Shown here: in pieces, positions 57,931-64,000 of the stretch
Layout of the letters: each line of letters begins with the position of its first letter
How positions within the stretch are numbered: position 1 is the first letter of the stretch
NCBI GenBank assembly: GCA_009829735.1
Contig: CM020618.1
Location: 8,957,119 to 9,021,118 of the forward strand
DNA from: Pyropia yezoensis
Taxonomy: Eukaryota; Rhodophyta; Bangiophyceae; Bangiales; Bangiaceae
DNA length: 64,000 nt
Reading direction: 5' to 3'
Program-made: the position numbers and the translations under genes
The notes under the pieces: generated by a model
What the model saw: only the letters and a program-made list of their open reading frames with translations
The model's database searches: none
What the model was told of the DNA's origin: nothing

Positions 57931-60008
57931 AAGAGTTCCGTGAATTCTTCGTTATCTTCGGTTTCTGAACAGGTCCGCATCAGTATTAAGAAGTAGTCTT
58001 GTACCCTGTTGTGGGGGGGCAGGAGGGCGGACTACGCCCAAAATCGCGCCCGATCACGCCCCGGGCGTGCTTTTTAGATCACACCCCGGGCGTGCTGCAC
58101 AACCCTAAAAATTACTGCTGGCGCTTTCAGAGATGACGACGGTCACGAGTTCCCGCCGAGGGGCCTGACAGAGTTTAGCAATCGTCGTAAGATCGTTATA
58201 CCGCGTTCGTTGAACGATAAATCCTATCGACTGACAGCCGAAGTCATTCGCAGTACGACAGAGATTGATTCAAGAGCTATCCATAAACTAACGATGTCGA
58301 GCACTATCAAATCGACATCGTATCAAGGCGTTAAACGGTCGTTGGCTCGTACCCAAATCTCTGAACGGTCGACAAAGGCCATCCGCAGAATGACCCCAGC
58401 TCTTGGAACGTGTATTGCGCTTCTCGTCGGAAGATGTAGTTTTTACTCGAGCGCTGGATGGTGTGTTGCTAAACAGAAACTGGACAGTGAGGTACGTAGT
58501 ATCGAGCGCTGATCCGGCGCCTCTGCCACGTGGCGACGATGCCCTCGGCCTTGCAGCCCCGTGAGCTGTTCAAATCGGGTGACTGCCGAGGCCACGAGAG
58601 ATGGCAACGGCAAACGTCAGGCGCTTCGCAATAAAACGGACGGCATCCTCTGTCTGGCCCCTCTTCCCGCCCAGCCTGAAGACAAGAAAACAAAAAGAAA
58701 AAAAAAACGCCACCGTGAGACGGCGACGTCAGACCGCCGTTGCCCCCGCCGTCGTCGCTGCCGTGGCCATCCAGTGACGACGCTGACCTAAATTTGGCGC
58801 CGGCGGCTGTCGTCGTGGAGGCGGCGCGCGTTCGCGCACTGCGGCCCGACACGGAAGCGTGCTGAATCGGCGTGTCTTTCACTGCAGTGATGTAGATCTC
58901 CCTGGGCGGTGGCAGTGACGTGTTTGGTCTGTGCCCCTGCGCCGACGTGGGGAGCCCCCGGCCAATCGTGGTCCCGTCCTTTCCGGCCTTCCCCGGCCTC
59001 CCTAGCCGTGGAGATGCACGCACGGTGGCTGCTGGCGCGTGCCCCTTCTCCCCGCGACCGCTCGCTCCCCCTCCCCTCTTGTGCAACTGTACGTCGCATC
59101 CCACCCGGCCATGGTTGGTGCGGGCTCCACACAGCAGAGTTTGGGGTGCGTTGGAATGGGGGGATGGGGGGGTGGGGAGGATGCGGGGGGGGGGGGGGAT
59201 GGGGCTGGGGGGCGGAGGTGCACTCTCCCCCGCCACCCGCGCGCCCGCCCTCTCGTTCGCTTGCTCGCCCGCGCGGCCGCCGTGCACCAACGTGGACGGT
59301 GGCGACGGCGGGGGAGGGGGGGGGCGCCGTGGGAGGGTGCGCCTCGCCGTCCCAGTCGGCGTCTCTGGGGCATCCTGGCACCCGTTATTGCTGCTGCTAC
59401 CATGCATGATGCGGCCCTGTGATGATGGGGTGGGAGGTTGGGCACGTTGCTTCCGCCATGCCCCACCGCCACATGGTCGGTAGACTGGCGGGCCGGCCGG
59501 CCGGCCGGCCAGCCGCCGGCGTGCCCCCGCGACCACCTGTCTGCCCTGCCGCCCGGCTGTCTGGACGGCTGCGCCGCCTCTCGATGCTTCTTATAGCCCG
59601 TCGCGCCTCCAACCACCCGCACATCCACCCCCCGACCTGCGGCACAACGATTTCACCACGCGCGCGTTTCGACGGTGCATCGACCGCCGCCTCTCTGCCA
59701 TTGCATCCCCTGCCCCCCTCCCGCGCACTTCGTGCGCCTGTCTGGTTGGTGTGAGGGTGCGCCGTTGGGGTCTGCGCTGGGTGATCCCAGCGCGGCGCTC
59801 CCGCTGCCGCCCCCCCCTTGCGCCACGCGCGCCCGGTGGGCGTGTGCCGCCCTTCCCGCTCTTGTCGCGACGCACAAGCCGCGGCGGCGGGTTCGGCGGC
59901 CAGCACTCTTGGCTCGGGGAGGCGGCGGCGGCGACGGTGGTAGAGGTGGTGGCGGCGTTGGTGGCGGCGGTGGTGGCGGTGGTGGTGGCTGCGTTGGCGA
60001 CGACCACC
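57931..60008 (+). other. 5' flank of cyclin copy C
   Basis: At 58052-58097 the block GATCAC(G/A)CCCCGGGCGTGCT occurs twice. From 58240 the sequence is the inverted homologue of 38440-36682. To about 58850 it is diverged; from 58850 onward it belongs to the identical tract. It contains the GGCCGGCCGGCCGGCC palindromic run at about 59492-59512 and the TATA-like TGCTTCTTATAG at 59585-59596, 413 bp before the ATG. The open frames inside are shadows of GC-rich DNA. Confidence 0.45.
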
Positions 60009-60660
60009 ATGTCTTCACCCAACGAGTGGACGGCGGCTCAGGCCCCAGCGGCAGGCGAGGACGGGGAGGGGCATCCAGAGTCGGCTGTGGCCGACGGTCA
60101 TCGAGAAGAATGGGCCGGCGGTCGGGCTGGAGGGGGCGCGGTGGCCACTGCGGGGGCGCCGACGGGGACGGGCGGTGATGGTGGTGGCGGCGAAGTGGCT
60201 AGCGCCAGTGGCGGCGGCGGCGGCGTCGGCGGCGACGGCGGGCGCAGTGGCGCTGAAGGCGATGGCGGCGGCCGCGGCGGGACTGACTGCGATTGTCAGG
60301 GTGACGCCGTCAGCGCGAACAGTACCCCCCTTAACGTGTCCCGCTCCTCCTCAGGCTTTGCGAATCCCTCTCCCGGTCCCGGCCTGCGAGTGCCGCGGGT
60401 TCCCGCGACGATACGGCCGCGGCTGCTGGTGGTGGGCGAGTCTAAAAAGGCGACGGGAAAGGGCGACGCCGCCAGTAGAGGCGGCGACGCGGCCGCACCA
60501 GAGACGAGGGCCGCCAAGCGTGAGCAGCTTGAGCGTGGGCGTTGCGGTGTCGGCGGGAGCGGCGGCGCCGGAGCTGCTAGTGCCCGTGACGACGAGGAGG
60601 GCGGTGGTGCGCGTGACGGCGGCCGTGGCGAGGCCACCTGGCGCAGAGCTGGCGGCGGGG
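58850..60660 (+). repeat. Right arm of the inverted cyclin duplication (identical tract)
   Basis: This is the partner of 36030-37840, with coordinates summing to 96690 throughout. Divergence resumes at about 60660, inside the Gly-rich part of the cyclin frame (GGGDARSSGGGAAG here against GGGDAGSSGGGGGC in copy B). Confidence 0.85.
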
Positions 60661-62084
60661 ACGCCCGCAGCAGCGGCGGTGGGGCCGCCGGTGTGAGAAG
60701 CGGCGGGGCGGACCCGGCCGCCGCCCCCCCTGTGGGCTCCGTCGCCCTGGTACTGCCTGCAGGCCGGGGTGATGGTCCAGCTGCAGGGAGTGGCGGCGGT
60801 GGCGGTAGTGGTGTCGGGGGAGAGACCCCGGTGGGTGGGGCCGGCGGCGACAGTGGCGGTGGGGGTAACGGTGGCGGTGGGGGTAGCGGTGGCGGTGGGG
60901 GCGGCGGCGGTGGCGGTGGCGGCGGTGGGGGTAGCGGTGGCAGCGGTGGCGGCGGCGGTGGCGGCGGCGGTGGCGGCGGCGGTGGCGGCGGCGGCGGCGG
61001 CGGCGGCGACCGTGGTGACGGCGGAGCCGGCCCGGCGGCAGGCCTCGTTACGCGGCTGACCAACCAAAACCTGGTGCACGTGCTGTCGACGGTCCTCCAG
61101 GCGCTCATGACCGAGCACCCCGCTGCGGCGGCGGCGGCCAACCGGGCGACCACCCGGGCAGCGGGGGTCGAACAAGCCACCGCCCGCTCCGCCGCCATTG
61201 CAGCGGTGCGGGCGTCGGCAAACGCCGCGACTACCGCCTCGGCCGCCACGGCGTGGCCGACGGCCGCCCGCATCACGGCCGCGCGCGATGCCAACGCGGC
61301 GTCGCACCATGCCAGCCGTGTCGCGACCGACGCGGCGGCGCGGTACGCCCTGCTCGCGCGTACGCCGCCCATCCCCGTGGACGAGGCGACGCTCCCGCCG
61401 AGGGACCAGCCGGTGGCGGTCTTTTTTTCGACTGCCATCCCGCAGCTCGACACGCACCAGTACGTGCGGCGGATGGTGCAACGCTGCATGCTGTCCCCTA
61501 CGGTGGTGGTGGTGGCGCTCGTCCTCATTGAACGCGCGCGGGTGGCGGACCAGCGGCTGGCGTTGAGCGGGTGGAATATGCACCGGCTGCTGACAGCGTC
61601 GGTTATGGTGTCGTGCAAGATCGTGGAGGAGCGCACCTATGGGGCGGGCCACTTAGCGCTAGTTGGGGGGATCGACTCGGTGCCAGAGATGGTGCGGCTG
61701 GAGCGGGTGTTCCTGGGGATCCTCAAGTGGCGGGTGCAGGTCAACCGACAGGCGGTAGACGTCGCGGAGCGGAAGATCCCCAATCGCTTTGATGAGATTG
61801 TGCGCAACGAGGAGGAGGAGGGGACACCGCCGCCGCTGGCGGCGTTGCCGGGGGTGGTGGAGCGGGGGGAGGGCGCCGCAGGGAGAGGAGCGGCGGCGGC
61901 GGCAGAAGCACGGCCGGCCAGTGCCCCCGGTGGTGGCAGCCCGCCTGCCGGCGCTGCCGCCGGCGGAGACACGGGGGCCCCTGCAGAAGGGGCGCCCCCA
62001 CCGGCAAACGCTGGGGGGGCAACTGACAGGACGGGCGCCGGGGGGGGGGACGCGATGGACCAGGAGCGAAGCGCCCGCCGGTAG
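60009..62084 (+). CDS. PHO80/U-type cyclin, copy C (intact)
   Basis: The protein is 691 aa from ATG 60009 (accaccATGt). It has the same architecture as copy A: a Gly/Ala/Asp-rich N-terminus with a conserved basic patch (RPRLLVVGESKKATGKGDAA), a long Gly-rich run encoded by GGC/GGT repeats (60790-61020), an Ala/Thr helical region, and a cyclin box at about residues 469-579. The box has VAVFFSTAIPQLDTHQYVRR, SPTVVVVALVLIERARVADQ, GWNMHRLLTASVMVSCKIVE, LALVGGIDSVPEMVRLERVF and LGILKWRVQVN. The tail ends GGGDAMDQERSARR, slightly longer than copy A, where the stop follows MDQE. Compared with A the Gly-rich run is expanded. It should bind a CDK; the partner is unknown. No break is seen. Confidence 0.85.
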   Translation: MSSPNEWTAAQAPAAGEDGEGHPESAVADGHREEWAGGRAGGGAVATAGAPTGTGGDGGGGEVASASGGGGGVGGDGGRSGAEGDGGGRGGTDCDCQGDAVSANSTPLNVSRSSSGFANPSPGPGLRVPRVPATIRPRLLVVGESKKATGKGDAASRGGDAAAPETRAAKREQLERGRCGVGGSGGAGAASARDDEEGGGARDGGRGEATWRRAGGGDARSSGGGAAGVRSGGADPAAAPPVGSVALVLPAGRGDGPAAGSGGGGGSGVGGETPVGGAGGDSGGGGNGGGGGSGGGGGGGGGGGGGGGSGGSGGGGGGGGGGGGGGGGGGGGGDRGDGGAGPAAGLVTRLTNQNLVHVLSTVLQALMTEHPAAAAAANRATTRAAGVEQATARSAAIAAVRASANAATTASAATAWPTAARITAARDANAASHHASRVATDAAARYALLARTPPIPVDEATLPPRDQPVAVFFSTAIPQLDTHQYVRRMVQRCMLSPTVVVVALVLIERARVADQRLALSGWNMHRLLTASVMVSCKIVEERTYGAGHLALVGGIDSVPEMVRLERVFLGILKWRVQVNRQAVDVAERKIPNRFDEIVRNEEEEGTPPPLAALPGVVERGEGAAGRGAAAAAEARPASAPGGGSPPAGAAAGGDTGAPAEGAPPPANAGGATDRTGAGGGDAMDQERSARR

Positions 62085-62716
62085 ACGCTCGTGATGTGAG
62101 TGGGAGATGAATGGCGTGCTGGCGTGTGCCGACGGACGGGGAGGGGTACCACTCCTATTGCCGCCGCTCGCCGCCGCCGCCGTCTCCCGCTGATGGCGTG
62201 GTGTGTGGAGGATCCGGTGCGCGTTTCGGACTCTTTGCCTCGGTGGGGGTGCCCAAGACCAGGTGCCGCCGCTCCCGACGCCGTCTGGGCAGCGCCCCCC
62301 CACCCGCACGCACGGGGCTGGAGCCTTTCTGGGGGGGGGGTGGCTGGCAGGCCAGCCTGACTCGATGTCATCCCGCCATTGGGCCTGGCAGGTAGCGTTT
62401 TTCTCCGGCGGGGGGCGGCGGGAAGCGGGCGATCCACGCGCGTGCGCGTGCGTACCGTGGCGGATGGAAGGAAACGTGAGCAGAAAAATAGAAGTATGGA
62501 AGACGCCGAAGAGGCCTGACTGGTGGAGTGTGTCGCCAACGTGCGCTGGGGAGGCAGCCGTCTCTTGGCGGCGCACAACTGCACGCCGAGGGTGGCGGGC
62601 GAGGGTGCGCTTGCCTAAACTCCGAAATTAACGCATTCCAAACGAGCCTAAGCCGCTTTCCACAGTCGTTTTTTCACGCGACCCCTCGCTGACGTGTTGC
62701 TCAAGAGAACTGAAAA
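62085..62716. other. Spacer between cyclin copies C and D
   Basis: The first ~100 bp resembles the 3' flank of copy A (CTCGTGA-GTGAGTGGGAGATG). The rest has no supported gene. The final 90 bp before copy D is AT-richer and may be a different sequence joined to the cyclin fragment. Confidence 0.4.
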
Positions 62717-63299
62717 ATGAGTATTCTATGTATGGCATTTGTGTTTCTCGAGCGCGCATGGGCTTACGACGAACGGCTGTCACTGAACAGGTGGAACATG
62801 CATCGGCCGCTGCTGGCGTCGCTCTGGGTATCGTTCAAGTACATGGGTGTGCGCACCGTTGAAGTGGGCGTCTTTGCGTCTGCGGGCGGGCTCAGCTCAG
62901 TGGCAAAGATGGCTCTGCTCGAGCGCGTGCTGCTGGACATCCTCGGCGGGCGGCTGCTTGTCACCGCACAGCAGCTGTACCGAGAGGAGGCGTGGATCCT
63001 CGCGCACTACGCCCGGTACATGCGCGATGCACCGGAGGCACCGCCGCCGCTGGCACCGCTGCCTGCAGCGGTGGGGTAGGGGGTGCCGCCGGCAGAGGCG
63101 TCCGCAGTGGGGGAGGCGCCGCCGGGGGGGGGGGGCGCCGCCGGCGGGGGCCCCCGCAAACGGCAGCTCACCTGCCGCCGGCGGGGGCGGCGAAGGACCT
63201 GCAGAAGGAACGCCGGAAAACGCTGGGGGGGGTGCCCCCGGGGGAGGGGGGGCTGGCGGGGGGGGCCCCGGCGGGGGGGACGCGATGGACCTGGAGTGA
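62717..63299 (+). pseudogene. PHO80/U-type cyclin, copy D (5'-truncated)
   Basis: The frame begins at ATG 62717 inside the cyclin box (AFVFLERAWAYDERLSLNRW). It continues with NMHRPLLASLWVSFKYMG, FASAGGLSSVAKMALLERVL and LDILGGRLLVT, then stops at TAG 63077-63079. The Gly/Ala-rich tail typical of the other copies continues in another frame to 63299 (ending GGDAMDLE). The N-terminal half, including the first cyclin helices, is absent. Box residues are more diverged than in B. It is probably a dead fragment, although the 120-codon frame itself is open. Confidence 0.7.
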
Positions 63300-64000
63300 A
63301 TCGCCCCCGCTGGCGCGCTCGGGTCGTGAGTGCGCGCACGCCACGCTGGACGTGAGTACACTCAGGCCACTCTAGAGTTTTAGTTTAGTGAGAGATACGC
63401 TCTTGATGGCGTGGGCGCCCACAGGCAGGAAGGGGAACCCCTCTCCCCTCCAGCAGTGTGCACACGCAGCCCGGTTCCCTCCATCTTTCTGCGACATCCG
63501 TCCTCGGCCGACCATCCCCAAGACACGACGGCTTGCCTGGCAGGGGGGGGCGACTCGCCTGGTTGATGACAGCACCTACGCGCGCGGATGGCCCCTATGG
63601 GGTCCCCACAGCTGGTTGCTGGCGGTGTGGCGGGCGTGCCATGCGCAGCCAGGCCGGGAGGAGGGCAGAAACAAAATGGGGAAGAAAAAAGAAAAGAGAG
63701 ACAAAAAAAAATAGTTGGTAACCGCCGTGAGGGGGCGGCGGCAACGCACTCGCGCGCGCGGGCACGCCAGGACGGCGGGGTGGCGGCGCAGCGCAGGACG
63801 GCGGGGTGGCGGCGGCCGTGGGCACGACGCTCCCGAGACTGCCCCGCGGCCGCGCTCTGCCCGCGGGGCGCGCGGCAGCGTCGCCACACGCCAACAGGAG
63901 CCCTCGCAGAGGGGCTCGCGCGCGGCACCGCCCGACGCCCGACGCGGCGACGGTCGCCCGCCGCCGCCCCCGCCAGTGGCGTGGGCGCCGACGGCCGCGG
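63300..64000. other. 3' flank of cyclin copy D
   Basis: This is homologous to 28600-28960 downstream of copy A, including the CGGCCGACCAT/ACGACGGCTTGCC block and the AAGAGAGACAAAAAAA stretch at about 63693-63711. After 63720 it is GC-rich sequence without a supported gene. Confidence 0.45.

Overview
The window looks like nuclear DNA of a GC-rich, intron-poor eukaryotic alga. A bangiophyte red alga of the Porphyra/Pyropia kind is the best guess, but this is inference. The recognisable genes read as single uninterrupted exons with strong Kozak contexts (gccgccATGG, accATGG). They encode a CIPK/SnRK-type kinase, an HMA1-type P1B-4 metal ATPase with a plastid-like leader, and a PHO80/U-type cyclin family. 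Ty3/gypsy and Tc1/mariner elements and abundant G/C homopolymers also fit. Most long open frames in the GC-rich parts are composition artefacts.

Region 1-16 kb is the gene-bearing part. It holds a Ser/Thr kinase (+), an ATP-grasp ligase (-), the HMA1-like ATPase (+) convergent with a GNAT acetyltransferase (-), a 1.2-kb terminal-inverted-repeat element built around the palindrome GGATCATATGATCC, and a secreted Gly/Cys-rich repeat protein (+). In the kinase and the ligase, the catalytic frame is separated from a plausible N-terminal leader by a C/G homopolymer of 17-21 nt.

Region 16-26 kb is repetitive. It has a degenerate ~120-bp repeat, a ~750-bp minisatellite of 13-bp period, and a nearly perfect inverted repeat with 1,105-bp arms around a 2.5-kb spacer. 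The arms contain a MITE-like unit, and the spacer holds a diverged copy of the same module.

Region 26-64 kb is dominated by four relatives of one cyclin gene: A (26674-28599, intact), B (complement of 34646-36681, broken), C (60009-62084, intact) and D (62717-63299, fragment). B and C lie as an inverted pair about 22 kb apart. They share a ~1.8-kb block that appears identical inside otherwise diverged homology, as expected of gene conversion. Between A and B sits a complete 741-bp Tc1/mariner element (perfect 29-bp TIRs, TA target duplication). Its 153-aa product keeps the DNA-binding N-terminus and the transposase C-terminus but lacks the DDE core. Between B and C lies an AT-richer island with splice-site-like signals and short coding-like exons. 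A 9.39-kb Ty3/gypsy element (5-bp target duplication GCTGC) has inserted into a tandemly repeated coding-like sequence there. That element has an intact gag, a correctly phased GGGAAAC -1 frameshift signal at the gag/protease boundary, a pol broken by one frameshift, four stops and a YLDN active site, and an intact 647-codon antisense frame between pol and the 3' LTR.

The strongest leads are the coding-competent, DDE-less mariner, the intact antisense frame in the gypsy element, the converted inverted cyclin pair, and the intron-bearing AT-rich island.
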